This document shows, one piece after another, positions 1 to 12,354 of a DNA stretch of 64,000 bases (the stretch's first letter is position 1; each line of letters opens with the position of its first letter). The DNA lies in the NCBI GenBank assembly GCA_029582165.1, contig CM055877.1, forward strand, positions 32,886,249 through 32,950,248, read 5' to 3'. Both the position numbers and the translations under genes were made by a program. The notes beneath the pieces were generated by a model. The model was given only the letters and a program-made list of their open reading frames with translations, did no database searches and was not told the DNA's origin. Source of the DNA: Portulaca oleracea. Its lineage: Eukaryota > Streptophyta > Magnoliopsida > Caryophyllales > Portulacaceae.

Positions 1-420
1 GCGGAAGACTTCAAATTCAGTTTGGGCGTCACTGCTGTATCCCCGAAGGAACACAAGGCGAGAAAGGAAAACACAACTGTCTGCTAACGGTAACTACTAA
101 CAACTCAAAACAGAACTTTAAGACATCATAACGAAACAAAATAAAAAGATTTAAGGACTTCTAGACTCGTCGTCCTCACTTCTAATTCCCGTCCCCAGCA
201 TTTAGATCTTCACCTGAAAACAAAACATTTCAAAAATGAGGGGGAAATCTCAATAATGTCTACCCCTAACGTTAAAAACAGTTTAAGTTCATTTCAATTC
301 ATTTTGGGGAGAGGGATCGAATTAAACGTTTTGCAAACCTTTAATCCCATACTGTTTCCTCAACCCATCCAATCCATATTTTAATTTGCGGGCGGGATAC
401 CAAATCCCATAAAGTAACGT

Positions 421-566
421 CGCCTACCAAAGGCATCAAGAACATCGCCTACCAAAGGCATAAATAATATCGCCCACCAAAGGCATCAAAACATCGCCTA
501 CCAAAGGCATCAAGAACATCGCCCACCAAAGGCATAAATAAATATCGCCTACCAAAGGCATCAAAA
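421..566. repeat. Tandem repeat of about 26 bp inside LTR copy 1
   Basis: About six units carrying the core CGCCTACCAAAGGCAT, separated by variable 8-12 bp spacers. The 21611 LTR has the same word (GATGCCTTTGGTAGGCG on the other strand) in larger units of about 150 bp, so this LTR segment changes its repeat structure between copies. Confidence 0.85.
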
Positions 567-1534
567 TACTATCCTATATCAGGGAAGGAAGCCCTGATCT
601 CCTGGTCCATAACCCTGCAGGTTGTTACACCTGCACAACAGGTTATCCCCCGAAACCCGCTTAACGTTTCCACTTGAATTATTTAGTTTATTATTCAAAC
701 TCAGCTCACAACTCTCAAGTCAAACCATCCCAAGTTCTCAAAACCATTAACAAAACTTCGAATAAAAGACCATCCAATTTCTCAACTCAAGTAAACCAAA
801 ATCACAATCGAATCAAAGATTATCAAAACAGATGGTCGTATTTCCATAAAAGTCCCCTTTCGGGATGCAATTATCAAAACATATTAGAAAACATTAAAAC
901 ACATTTAAAGAGCATCCCGGTGGGGATTAGAGCATAGACAATTACCTGATATACTTCACAGCACAGCAAAAGAAGAACACACTTGAGCTCACTAACGTCT
1001 CGCACTAACTCGGGCGCGGGGGTTTCTCGGCGGTTATGGCGGCAGTCGGTGGTTGCGTCGGCGGAGGCGGCGACGAGGGGGGTGGTGCGACGGTCGAGGC
1101 GGCGACGAGGGGGTGGTGCGACGGTCGAGGCGGCGACGACTGGGGTGTTCGACGCAGATCGAGCGGCAGCAGCGGCAGGGTTCCTCGATCTGGCGTCTGT
1201 TTCCGACGGCTCCGGCGACGTTGGGCGGCAGTGCGAGGGTCGCCTGAGGATCAGGCAGCGACGGCGACGCTGGTGGTGACGGTGGTGGCGCCTGGTGGTC
1301 GTCCGAGTGCGAAGGAACGGTCGAAAAGAAAAGAGAGAGAGAGGAAGAGGAAGGAGAGGGAAAAGAGCGGTGGTGTCTGCGATGGTGGGGCCGGGGTGGT
1401 TGCCGACGGCGGCTAGGGCAGCCGTCTGGTGGCTGCGGCTGCTGGGCGAGAGAGGGAGGGAGAGAGGGGTTGTGGGTTAGGGTTTGAGAGAGGAATTATT
1501 AGGGTTTAGGGTTTGAGAGGGGAAGAAAGAGAGT

Positions 1535-1542
1535 TTATATAC
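1535..1542 (-). promoter_or_regulatory. LTR TATA box, copy 1
   Basis: The minus strand reads GTATATAAAC followed by a CT-rich leader and AAACCCTAA words. The same order occurs at the TATA box of the related LTR at 21975. Confidence 0.6.
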
Positions 1543-1888
1543 TACCCCTAATTAGGCCCAAATTAACCCAACTAATCCTAACTCAGCCCATTTAACAACT
1601 AAAACGGGTTTTCTTTTGGAAACAAATTTAATAATAATTATAATATAGGTAAAATAAAACACCAATAATATTTATAATAATAACATATACCAAATAATAT
1701 TCACGTAATTATAATAACACATAAATATTAACCTACGAGAATACTTTTCTATCCTTATTAGTCCCTCAACGGTCCTACGAGCTCAAGCGTTAGCATAAAT
1801 AAACACAAACGAATAATAAAACACGAAGTCAAACATAATATAGTAACGACGTCACGGTCAACATCTTTGGATTTTTCGGGGTTTTACA

Positions 1889-2144
<256 letters not shown>

Positions 2145-2146
<2 letters not shown>

Positions 2147-3446
2147 GAATGGATTCAGTAGGAAGAAAGATACGGTAGGAAGGTAGGAAGAAGCGATATG
2201 GAGCGTACAAATATAATCCGATGGTTGATAATAAAATCATCTTCCTTCCCCACAAATCAGCTAGTGGTTTTCGAGGAAAAAAAATAAAATCGGTTAGCTA
2301 TATATAATTAGCTAGAATCATACCTGAGATTAGAGAGAGATTTACTTCCTTAAATTGTAGGGATTGGGTTATCCAAATTTAATTCAATTATTATGAAAAA
2401 CTAAAGGAAAAAAAAAAAAACAGAACTCAACAATCTATAAGGATTTTGTCGTTTGTCTGTTTCGTCCAACTTCATCGTTACTTCTCACACTTCATGACCA
2501 CACTTCCTAATATCCATGACCACACTCCAATAAATCAAAATTATGCCAATGTTATCAAATTATGTCAAGGACCACAATCCCCTATATACATGACCACATC
2601 TCCTTAAATCAAATTATATATTTATTATCGCATTATATCCAAGACCACAGTCCCTAATATCCATGACCACACATTGCATAAATTTGTCCACACTTTGAAC
2701 CCAACATCTTTGAAATTTACACTTACATATACCCGATACACTGCATAAATTTATTCATACTCTATATAAATTTGTCCACACCCTGAACACACTGTGGTCA
2801 TATTCAATAGATATAGTCAACACACTACACAAATTTGTTCACACTCTGTATAAATTTATCCACACTCTGAACACACTGTGGTCATATTCTATGGTAGTGT
2901 GGTCATGGTGTATGGTTATGGATATTAGTAGTCATGTATACTTATACTTTTTCAAGGCCTACAAAAGTTAACTGTTTGTACAAAAATACACATATCTTAT
3001 CTATATAATAGAGTATGGTTATGGATATTAGGGAGTGTCATCACAGATATAACTTGTTAACATTGATATAGTTTTGACTTATGTGAGTGTGGTCATGGAT
3101 TTTAGGGGAGTGGTCATGGCATGTGAGAAGCAATGTTTATATTGGACGAAATATAATCCCTAAAATTTGATAACTTCATTTTTTTTATAATAATGGAATT
3201 ACATTTGGATAATGTAATCTCTACAATTTAGGGAAGACACTCTCTCTCCCCCTCTCTTTCTCTCTCTAATCTCATGCATAATTTTAGCTAATCATATCTA
3301 TCTAACTGATTTTATTTTATTTTTATCGAAAACCAATAGTTGCTTTATGGGGCATGAAGGTGGTTTTATTATTAGCCATCGAATTAGATTTGTACGCCTC
3401 AGATCGCTTCTTCCTACTGTATCTTTCTTCCTATAGGATCCGTTCC
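2145..3446. mobile_element. Non-autonomous Mutator-like element with long terminal inverted repeats
   Basis: About 280 bp at 2145-2420 is repeated in inverted form at 3175-3446. The ends read GGGAATGGATTC and, on the other strand, GGAACGGATCC, each followed by the shared TAGGAAGAAAGATAC. No transposase is present. The middle (2480-3120) is built of degenerate words such as CCATGACCACAC and ACACTGTGGTCAT. The target duplication cannot be read because both flanks are AT dinucleotides, so the superfamily call rests on TIR length. Confidence 0.7.
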
Positions 3447-3911
3447 ATATATATATATTCTGGGTAAAAATTGAGCAAAGGAGGAATATGTGAGTTTTAA
3501 TGAGGTTATTTTTAAAATACTATAATTGGTGATGTTTACCTTTCTTTTAAAATAACCTTCAATTTAAATAATCGGTAGTAAGAGGAATATATTGATTAAA
3601 GTGATTTTTAAAATATAAAAGGACGACTATGTAAAATGATATATACAACAACCTATAATTAAATTAGTTACATTGCGAGACATTAAACTATATTAAGTAT
3701 ATCATCATATATGTTACAAATTAAATCTTTGTAACTTTTGAAAGTATTAGAAAGTGTTACATATAATTAAATCCTTGTCCTTTTTAATAAATTTATTAAA
3801 AAAATTTTAAATACGATTATTCTTATAATAATTTGTGTACATTCATATATATGTGTTTTCAACAGCGGGTGTTTTATTATCACCCTATGCAAAGCAAGAG
3901 TTTAAATATTA
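3447..3911. other. AT-rich intergenic DNA
   Basis: I see no gene or complete element. Two degenerate copies of a GAGGAATAT...TTTTTAAAATA segment occur near 3480 and 3575. Confidence 0.5.
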
Positions 3912-4146
3912 CTACCTCCGTTTTGTTTTATCTGTCGCCTAGGGAATTGTGGCAAAAACTTTACCGTTAATATTTTAATTTGTATAATGATTCATCATAC
4001 AAAATTAATATCATTAGATTCGTAATAAAAAATACTATTAAAAAAGTATAATATTATATTTTTCTATAAAAGTTTTATATTAGAAATTATTGATTAAAAA
4101 TTGGCACTAAAAACCGTAAATGACAGATAAAAAAGAACGGAGGGAG
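3912..4146. mobile_element. Stowaway MITE, first of an adjacent pair
   Basis: TIRs CTACCTCCGTTTTG and, at the other end, GAACGGAGGGAG, flanked by TA on both sides (3910-3911, 4147-4148). It is 235 bp with no coding capacity. This is the usual Tc1/mariner-derived Stowaway layout. Confidence 0.93.
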
Positions 4147-4148
4147 TA

Positions 4149-4382
4149 CTACCTCTGTTTTTATTTATCTGTCGCCTAGGAAATTTGTTAAAAATTTTGA
4201 CCATTAATATCTTAATTTGTACAATGATTTATTATACAAAATTGATGTCATTAGATTCGTAATAAAAAATATTATTAAAAAGTATAATATTATAATTTTT
4301 TATAAAAGTTTTATATTAGAAATTATTGGTTAAAAATCGGCACAGAAAACCGTAAATGACAGATAAAAAAGAACGGCGGGAG
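4149..4382. mobile_element. Stowaway MITE, second of an adjacent pair
   Basis: Same family and orientation as its neighbour, sharing the single TA between them. It is 234 bp and ends GAACGGCGGGAG before TA at 4383-4384. The two copies are similar along their whole length but clearly diverged. Confidence 0.93.
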
Positions 4383-4805
4383 TAGTATATAATAAAAATG
4401 TCTCCAACAATTAGGTTCAAAAAACGTAACGTGTTAGAACAATCAGCTTAAACAAAACAGTCTCAGCCATGCTCTACATGGTCCATGCCCATACTTGACA
4501 CAGTTATCCAATTCAAAAGTCTGGTAAGAAAACGTTCGGATCAAATATGGATCACAATTTTCATTATCCAAAGGTTCGATTAAAGAAACTTTTGGTTTGG
4601 ATACGGATAACCATTTCCATTATCTGAAATTCCAATTAACCAAATTGATTGTAAGTTTGGGTTGGGTACTCGATCCATGAACACCCTTAATCACTGTAAA
4701 TTTCGCCTACACAAGTTATATAGATATATAGAGATTTAGAGATACAATCTCTACGTGCTACAAACGTTGGTACTCAATGCATCTCATCACACATCAATTT
4801 ATTAG
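4383..4805. other. Intergenic DNA with a duplicated segment
   Basis: 4384-4495 (words CAACAATTAGGTT and ACTTGACA) reappears in degraded direct form at about 4996-5090. No gene is visible. Confidence 0.5.
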
Positions 4806-4945
4806 GTGCACCCGGAGTATGTGCTCCGGATAATACGATTGTTCACTTATATATATTAGGTTGTTCACTTATGTGCATTATGTTGTTCACTCTCATTATT
4901 ATAAGTGTTCACCTATAAATATCTGGAGCATGAGCTCTGGGCGCA
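4806..4945. mobile_element. 140-bp MITE with 8-bp target duplication
   Basis: Ends GTGCACCCGGAG and, on the other strand, TGCGCCCAGAG, with a shared inner ATGxGCTCCxGATA. The 8-bp direct repeat TTTATTAG flanks it at 4798-4805 and 4946-4953. The middle repeats TTGTTCACTTAT. An 8-bp duplication suggests hAT. Confidence 0.8.
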
Positions 4946-5406
4946 TTTATTAGATATCACCATTCATCACACCATTGAGTCTTGATATTCATGGAAAATA
5001 TATAATATAAAAATGGCTACAACAATTAGGTTAAGAAAAAAAGGGCTTACACAAAATAATCGCTGCCACACTTGACATAGTCCATATAGTTTGTTACGTT
5101 ATTTATCAATCGAAATGATAAGCATATTGAATTAATATGGTTATTTAATATTTTAAAATTCATTTAATAATTTATTTTAAAGTTGTATCTATGCATATTT
5201 ATATCAACTAAAGCATTTTTTATTGGTCTAAGAGTTATTAGCACACATGAATTATATAAATTACTTTTGCCTATATAACATTTTTTTGGTAAATATAGAA
5301 CTACAGATAAACCATGTATTTTCTATTGAAGTTGATACAATTAATTAGGGTAAATGTAAATAATAAGTATGTGTATGTAATTACTAAAAAATTACATTAT
5401 TTAATA
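4946..5406. other. AT-rich intergenic DNA
   Basis: Holds the second copy of the 4384-4495 segment near 4996-5090. Otherwise nothing recognisable. Confidence 0.5.
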
Positions 5407-5786
5407 GGATTTTTGGGAATATTGGACACTAGTAATATAAACTATTTTCTTGGTCACTGACAATACCAACTGTCGACTTATTTTTAACCAACAAACATAC
5501 CACTAATTCGGTATAGTTTTGACTCATGAAAAGATGATGTGACCCCATAATGCGTGAAGTGGAAGACGAAGCATGTGTAGAAAATGTTGAGGTGGACACT
5601 AATCTACCTTCCACGCTACACATTATGGAGTCGTCATCTTTATGATGAGTTAAAACCATAACAACTCGGTGGTGTACCGTTGAAGGAAAATAGGTCGATA
5701 GTTGGTACTGTCAGTGTCCAAGAAAATAGTATGTATTATGAGTATCCAATACCTCCAAAGATAGTATTATTGACGTTTAAAAATCC
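5407..5786. mobile_element. Palindromic MITE-like element with TA flanks
   Basis: Starts GGATTTTTGGG and ends AAAAATCC, with TA on both sides. Inner arms also pair: CTATTTTCTTGGTCACTGAC near 5442 against its complement near 5710-5730. It is 380 bp and noncoding. The TA flanks suggest a Tc1/mariner-type element. Confidence 0.65.
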
Positions 5787-6650
5787 TATTTAAAATCATA
5801 GAAGCATAAGTTATAGATTATTCCAAATATCTAACATCATCTACAATGGTGAGTTTGAATTCAACTCACTGTTGACATGGCATGGGATGAGAACAAAATG
5901 AGGTTGTGTAGGGCATTCCATTGGTGGGCATGAGACTTGACTCGCGAGATTGACGGTGAGAGTCTTACGAGATGAGTTTGATCATGAATTTATATTACAA
6001 ATATTTTAATTATGTTATTTTTCTCTCTCCTCATCCATCTCATTTTTTTTATCAATGTAACCCAATTAACTATATTATTAAGTAGGACACACTTACTTTT
6101 TTTTAATTAACAAGAATCAAACTGATGTATTACCGGGTCAATAAAGGTTCTTGATTCCGATGATACATGAAACACGTGTCACCAAACAACGAGGGTGGGA
6201 TGGTTCACGAGATTAGGGAGAGTGAAGGGGAAGGTTCTCGTGAATTAGGGTTCTTTGTGGAGGTTGTTTTGCCGTGAGGGCTTTGTGATTTCAAGATTCA
6301 AGAGAGAGAGAGGAATCTTGAATGGGAAAGAGAAAAGATGGATGACTCTGGAATGGAGGCTAGGAGGGGGGTTGACGTGAGGATGGGAAGAGAGAGGGAA
6401 GATGGCGTTTGATGTGGGAGAGAGGGGGAGTGATGTTGGAGGTGGGAAAAGAGGGAGGTTGTTAGGTTGTTGGAGGAGAGATAAGGTTGTTGGATCGTTG
6501 TTATGGAGAGAGAAAGAGAAGGGAGGTGGCGTTTATTTGAGGAGGTGGGTGACGTTTGTAGGGAGTGAGGGAGTTGGAAGATAGGGTTGGGTTGTGACTT
6601 AACTGTATTGACAGAAAGCTCACAATGTAATTACCTTAACTATATTGATA
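5787..6650. other. Intergenic DNA with a purine-rich block
   Basis: 6200-6590 is strongly GA-rich on the plus strand. On the minus strand it reads like a CT-rich plant leader. No reliable coding frame follows. A short palindrome (GAGTTTGAATTCAACTC) lies near 5850. Confidence 0.4.
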
Positions 6651-7600
6651 GAAAGGTAAGAACGGATAGATCTAGGTTTCCTAATTGAATCCACAAAAAG
6701 GACAACCTAGGGCTAACTTGACCTAGACCGCAACCTAGGATCGAGCTCTTCCTAACCACTTGGGGGCCAGACCAAGATACAATAGAAGAATGAGGGTTAA
6801 TCCAAACACTTAGGGGGTAAGCTTAAAACTTGATTCATATTTCTTAACTAATGTTGAATTGATTACAAGCCTAGGCTATTTATACTAGGAGAGTCCTTAA
6901 GGGACTAGTACTCCTACTTGGCGTGAAAGCCAAGCTATTCTAAACTAGGAGACTTCTAATTGGCGTGCAAGCCAAGGAGAATTCCTCTATTAGTCGCCTA
7001 CTTATTCCTACTCTCCCTTGGATTAGGAATCCTTATCCTAGGGGGAGTTTGTTATAACTAACCTTATCCTAGTTGGTTTTGGCTTTCCTAATCCAAGATG
7101 GATTAGTTACAAAATAGTCAATCTCTTTCTAGGAAACATAAACTACACGCCTAATCTACCTAGGATGATCAAGTTTATAATTCACTTGTCATCTTACATT
7201 TATTTTAAAATTAAAACACACTAAAACTATTTAAAACTATAATTAAATAAATTACATCCAAAAATCAAGATTATTAAATTTGGCTTGAATTTTCTTGATT
7301 TGGACATGTAGCTCCTTGGACTTGGCGTGTGTCCTTGGCCCATCTAGGATGTTTGAACATTCTCTTGAAATAAGAAACACACCATATGAATGTGTCTTTG
7401 AATCTCCACCTTGTATCCTTCCTTCTTAGCCCATCTTACCTCTATGTAAAAGAACTGAATCTTCTTTGCTGGGCCTGTGTAGAATGGAGTCTTTTCATGA
7501 AGGATCCCATCTTTAATTTGGTGTTTCAATTGGGCTTCCTTGATTGGGCGTGGGGGACTTAGCGTGGGCTGATTTACATCACAAACTTATGCTAACCACT
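6651..7600 (-). other. LTR-like or promoter-like region, unassigned
   Basis: The minus strand has TATAAATAG at 6876-6884 inside a moderately GC-rich, noncoding stretch that resembles the U3-R part of an LTR. I could not find matching ends, a target duplication or coding sequence. Confidence 0.3.
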
Positions 7601-8050
7601 GGAAAGCTAACTAAACAAAAAGACTATAATTTTGACTTTTTTTTTATTAAGGGTACACAAGTTTCACCTCATCTAATAATTCAAACTGAAACTCACTATT
7701 CCGGATGCTTTAAGAAATATCTTGGTGCAAAATATATACCATGGTTCATTAATCTATTTACAATCATTGCAATACTTTAGTATTTCTGTTTGGAATATTT
7801 AAGGCTGCTAAGTAATGTGTGTTAGTTGGCTTTCATTTTCGCTTATTTATTTACACATATTTAGAAGTATCCAATGTTTTTTTTATCTTGACATAATTGG
7901 CTAATGGTAGAAGGCTGAAAAGAAAAGCAACCTTATTTAAATTTTATACTTCAGAAAGCTTGGAGTAGCTGGCTCTTACATATAAATTTCTGCAATATAA
8001 TCTTCTAGATTCTCTGATTGTTATAGTTTTTTTTGAAGGCCTCCGATTGT
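7601..8050. other. Intergenic DNA, nothing recognised
   Basis: AT-rich DNA with no coding pattern, no clear inverted repeat and no microsatellite. Confidence 0.4.
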
Positions 8051-8059
8051 TATATTATA

Positions 8060-8605
8060 AGGGTTATTTGCATTTTTTACTTCGAAGTATAGTGGTATTT
8101 ATTTTTGGGGTATTTGGACGTTTTTATTATTTATTTTTGGAACCCTAAAATTTATGAGTTTAATAAAAAAAAGATCTTAAAGTTTGTAGGTTGAGAAAAA
8201 GGTCCGTATACTGTTTTTCTTTTTCTTCCCATATTTAAATTTATCTCCCGATTAACACCAAACTTCAACACTAAGGTTAAAACTAATATTGAAGTTGTAA
8301 TACACCTCTCTTATTCATGCCGGAACTACTTAGACCCTGGGTACTTCAGGGTCTAGAGAGATGTATTATAGCTTCAATATCAGTTTTAACCTTACTCTTG
8401 AAGTTTAACGCTAATCGAGAGATAAATTTAAACATGGGAAGAAAAATAAAAACAGTACATGAACCTTTTTTTCAACCTATAAACTTTAAGATCCTTTTTT
8501 ATTCAATCCATAAACTTTAGGGTCCCAAAAATAAACAATGGAATCGTCGAATGGCCCCGAAAATAAATAACTCTATACTTGCGTGTCCAAAATGCATAAA
8601 AAGCC
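8060..8605. mobile_element. Palindromic foldback MITE, copy 1 of 3
   Basis: Two arms of about 260 bp meet at a tip near 8335 (ACCCTGGGTACTTCAGGGT). The outer ends read GGGTTATTTGCATTTTT and, on the other strand, GGCTTTTTATGCATTTT. Flanks TATATTATA (8051-8059) and TATATTAGA (8606-8614) are a 9-bp duplication with one mismatch, as made by Mutator-type transposases. Other copies are at 16099 and 18209. Confidence 0.85.
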
Positions 8606-8614
8606 TATATTAGA

Positions 8615-9500
8615 ACTTATAAGTATCTTCTTGCCTAATAATGTGAACTAAAAATTCTAAAAGTGAAATTATTAATGTCCATGGAGAGATTAAAATAAAT
8701 TGGAATTCCCATTTTCTCAACGTAAATGTTACGTGGAAAAGGCAATAAGCAGTTCTAACTTATCAATATAAGAGCAATAATGTGCTGCGTGATAATGCTG
8801 ACTTAATTGGTGTAAGGAGGCTTACGGTACACCAAACAATTGATTTAAAAAATTGTATAAACTTGTAATTATTTTCATCAATAACATTTGTTTGTAATTT
8901 AGATGGCGTGGTCAACAACTGGCTGCCGGAAATTTTGTCTTTCTTCATACTGAATTATATATAGCAGTTGGTAAGATGGATCTTCGTCACATGAACAGTC
9001 TCAACAATTAAAAAACGATTACTTTAACACTCAAAAAAAAAAAAAGATTATGTTGTATTTTAGAAATGTGCTCCTGTGGAATGTCAAGGTTCCAAAAAAA
9101 GGTTGGTAGCAAATCTAAGAAAGAAATTGTGGGAAATAATATTTTGAAGACTTAAACTTATAAGAGTAGGGTAAATGTTTAACATGTTATCTAAAACTCA
9201 ATATCAAATTTGAATTAAAGTAATGCAACTTGACACGAAACTCTTTCTTGTAAGTTTCTAATGTAATTAAAATAATATCTATCTTAACTTATGATCACTT
9301 TGAGTCTTTGACATGGTCTTCATCAAAACAAACCCAAACATTGAACATATGGGATGTAAAACTCTTTTTAAACTCTGAAGGTTAAAAAAAAATGTAACAA
9401 TAATAATTTTAGATGACTAATTTAATTAGTGGACAACAATGATCACATCTAAAGCGGTATAAGTAATAATCAGAGAAAAGATAACTACATTCCACGATAT
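8615..9500. other. Intergenic DNA, nothing recognised
   Basis: AT-rich with short poly(A) runs (9032-9048, 9385). No coding frame or repeat structure found. Confidence 0.4.
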
Positions 9501-9501
9501 T

Positions 9502-9684
9502 AAAGGGCAGTCTAGTGCACAAAGTATCCCTGCAAGCGGGGTCAAGGGAAGGGTTCCACCACAAAGGTGTAATGTAGGCAAATCTTATTTCGCATTTCTA
9601 CAAGAGACTGCTTTCAAGACTCAAACCCATGACCTCACGATCACAAGGCAACAACTCAATTGTTGTGCCAAGGCTCCCCTTCGG
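9502..9684 (-). mobile_element. Au-type SINE
   Basis: Read on the minus strand it begins GGGGAGCCTTGGCACAAC, has a box B-like GGTCATGGGTTTGAGTC, then CTTGTAGAAATGCG and AACCCTTCCCTTGACCCCG, and ends TGCCCTTTA. This order matches the tRNA-derived Au SINE of plants, about 180 bp long. Box B differs from the canonical GGTTCGA, so it is probably inactive. Confidence 0.88.
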
Positions 9685-9789
9685 ATTTATGACATTTATA
9701 AATCCAATTCTCACGTCTTTTAGTTAATATTTACCCCCTAGTTTTGAATCAATTTCATTTAACCACTTTTTTTTTTGTAAATTTACCAA

Positions 9790-10960
9790 ATCTTTCAGTG
9801 AATGTGTGATATTTACTAAAAATATCAAAATTTAATTTTTCGGTGAATGGGTCGGTCTTTGGAATCCAGGGGGGTGTTTGGGCTTGTTGTTGACCCGTGG
9901 GATTGTATTCTGGTAGGAAAAGGTAGGATGGTACCTGAATCATGGGTTGTAGACACTGGTATATGGATAAAAGTTTGGCCTTGGGTTTGGGTTTCCAACA
10001 TAGTTGGTTTGGTCAATTAGTTCATTGCAAGCCAAATCCAGAGGAAAAAACAAATTCTCCTGCTCAAATGAACTACATGAAGCACATGGAAGGGGAGGAT
10101 GAACATTCACATTCAAACAATCCATTTTTTGAGTCATGGCATCTATTTTTGCTGTCAAAACATAGTTGGCATCCACATCAAGCTTGCATCCCATTCTCGT
10201 GGAACGACGCTTGGACCATTGAAAACTATTCAACCCAATTTGGCTCTATCATGATATGGAGCTCATCAACAGACTTGCTCATGATGTTCCCCTTGGCTGT
10301 CGCAAGATGGTTGGCCCTAAATTGATCATCCACCCGATTGTAGAAAGCTTGTATTGGGCCCTACGTCTGAAAACCATGTTGGGGGCACTAGAGAAGCAAG
10401 TCTTTGAATCTCTCTTAAGCATCATACAAGGTCTCTTCCGGCTCTTGAGCAAAGGTGGAAATTTGGTTCTTTAAGCTCGTGAACTTGCTTGGTGGGAAGT
10501 ACTTTTCCACGAACACACTGGCAAATTGAGTTAAGGCCGATGCTTATAGAATTTGCCGGAAGGGAGTCTAGCCACTCTCATGCTCTCCCCTCAAGTTAAA
10601 ATGGAAACAACTATAGTTTGATTGTATCTAGTGAAGCCCTGTTGGCCTTGAAGGTGTTGCACACCTGATAGAGTATGCGAAGATGTTGGTTGGGATCTTC
10701 ATTGGGGAGGCCTTGGAAGGGAGTGGCCCTTAGTAAGCTGATAAGAGAGTTCTTCAGCTCAAAATCATTCACCGCAACATTTGGAACGTGGATGGCTGTT
10801 AGAGGACCAATGACATTCGGAGTCACATATTGGCCAAAAGTCCTCCTTTCTTTGCTGACCATTTTGTGCTCTTGCATTGGCTTTCCTCTTGCTTCTTCCT
10901 AGCTCTCTCTTACCTTTGCTTCTTTCGCCTAGAGCAGAAGGCTCTTTCAACTTTTAAATC
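9790..10960 (-). pseudogene. gag remnant of an Athila-like Ty3 element
   Basis: Minus-strand frames give pieces typical of Athila-type Gag in the right order. 10877-10611 contains FELKNSLISLL followed by EDPNQHLRILYQVCNTFKAN. 10480-10250 carries the TFYNRVD-like and MSKSVDELH stretch. 10233-9940 gives SFQWSKRRST and a Cys-poor linker. 9943-9790 continues with PTGQQQAQTPPW, a Gln/Pro-rich Gag tail. Frame changes and stops separate the pieces, so no intact protein is made. No protease or reverse transcriptase follows: the sequence is cut near 9790, shortly before the SINE. It belongs to the primer site at 11109 and LTR at 11132. Confidence 0.75.
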
Positions 10961-11108
10961 GAACTCAAAAAGTGGATTTTTTGACATACACCAAGAGAAT
11001 ACGTAACAATAATGAAAACTAAAAACAATAACGTAATAAAACAAAAAAAAAAATAAGAAAAACTTAGTCAATTTGAGAGTATTCATTTAATGGCTTATAG
11101 GGATAGAG

Positions 11109-11125
11109 TCCCCGAAATAGCGCCA
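11109..11125 (-). other. Primer-binding site of the Athila-like element
   Basis: The minus strand reads TGGCGCTATTTCGGGGA, close to the tRNA-Asp-type primer site (TGGCGCCGTTGCCGGGGA) used by Athila/Tat elements. It starts six bases after the LTR end. Confidence 0.75.
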
Positions 11126-11131
11126 AAAGCT

Positions 11132-12354
11132 TGTCAGGATCGCAAGTGCACGGGGCATGATATGTAGCACGTCAAGATCAATCCCACAAGGACTCAGTTA
11201 AGTAACATACTGAACTAGTCGTCTACTTGATTGCTAAGTTAATCAGTTTCTTTTAGATGGGTTGCTTTGGGTAAACTAATTCTAGCTAAGAAGGATGCAA
11301 TTAATCTAAGGTTTGATCAATGGGTAAAGAACATCTAGGGATTTGCTTTCCTAGCAACAAGTTTGATTAATAAAACCTAGTTTGTGCAATCATACTTCCG
11401 TTCGAATCAAGAACTGATAATCAATAAATTCTATCGCTCTTTTTATGTTTAATAGAATTACTCTAAGTAACCTAACAAACAAATTTTATATGCTTTTCAA
11501 GTTAATTAAAGTTTAATATCTCAACTTATCAAAGTGTTTCCCTAATTTACTAATCTTCTCTCAAGTTTCATAAATTAGGCAGAAAAGTCGGTAGTTGGAT
11601 TAATGTAATTCACCTTTCAGTTCTTCTTATGCTAATCTCAAATTACAAGTATCAAGCGCTTAAAGAAATACTCATAAACATGTATAAACACAATTTTCTA
11701 ATGATTTAAACTGAAAATTCAAGCACAAACTTATGAAAATTCTAACCAAACAACATTGTTTCGGTGCATAAATCCCTAGATGATTGAAATCTACCCACTT
11801 ATGATTATTGACAGCATAATAAAAGTTCTAGACATGATAATCAAACCTCAAAATCCTAGAAGATAAGTTAGGATTGAATGATCCTCAACAATTCCACTTG
11901 ATTCTTTCAATCTCCAGTGAAAATTCCTTCACGGTTGGTGAAGGATGCCATGGTGGGGAATGGATGCTTGAGTTGAAGAACTTGATGATAAAGAAGATGA
12001 ATACATCAACCAAACCCTAAGATAATTTGCTTCGATACTAGATATGGACTTAGGGTAAAGGACAACTACCGCCCAAGAGCTATCAAACCAACCAAAACTT
12101 GATAAAGGAATTAACCACCACAATTCTATAAAGAATTTGGCTTGAACACCATCACAATGAGATTGTGGATAAAGTTAGCAAGACTTTGAAGAAGAGAAAA
12201 ACTAGAGAGAAAACTCAGCTTTGTATTCAATGTCAACTAATGCTCTTTCAAACCATTGTAAATGATTAAATACAATGAGGGGGAAGAGGGGGAGCTACAC
12301 ACATGCTGAATACATTAAATAACCTCCTAGAGATGCTTTACATTTCATTAAGGG
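11132..12354 (-). mobile_element. 5' LTR of the Athila-like element, inner part
   Basis: The LTR ends on the minus strand with GATCCTGACA at 11132, just before the primer site. The words TGTCAGGATCGCAAGTGCACGG near 11132 recall the LTR end at 55744. The LTR is interrupted at 12355 by a solo LTR and appears to continue at 13312. Its outer limit is not resolved but is probably before 14300. Confidence 0.6.

Larger units (their letters stand above)
1..1888 (-). mobile_element. Partial LTR of a Del/Tekay-like retrotransposon (copy 1)
   Basis: On the minus strand this matches the LTR at 21611-25126: the U5 part (1-1015) is the complement of about 24002-25062, and the TATA and leader region lies at 1016-1560. 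The LTR begins on the minus strand with TGTAAAACCCCG at 1888. Its other end is left of the window. Unlike the 21611 copy it lacks a 1.5-kb segment at the 1015/1016 junction. The GC-rich stretch 1016-1420 contains open frames in both directions, but they are low-complexity Arg/Gly/Pro text and are not called as genes. Confidence 0.85.

Noticed and set aside
421..566. CRISPR-like array of short repeats
   Set aside because: The spacers are short, similar to one another and part of an LTR tandem repeat. No cas genes, and this is plant DNA.
983..1480. Overlapping open frames rich in Arg, Gly and Val in the GC-rich LTR leader
   Set aside because: Low-complexity GC repeats leave several frames open at once. 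The LTR is read on the other strand, and the related LTR does not keep these frames.
6200..6590. Plant gene promoter and leader
   Set aside because: GA/CT-rich text alone. No coding exon follows on either strand.
9502..9684. A tRNA gene, from box A and box B-like words
   Set aside because: The tRNA-like head continues into the Au SINE body, and no tRNA fold or anticodon stem is complete.
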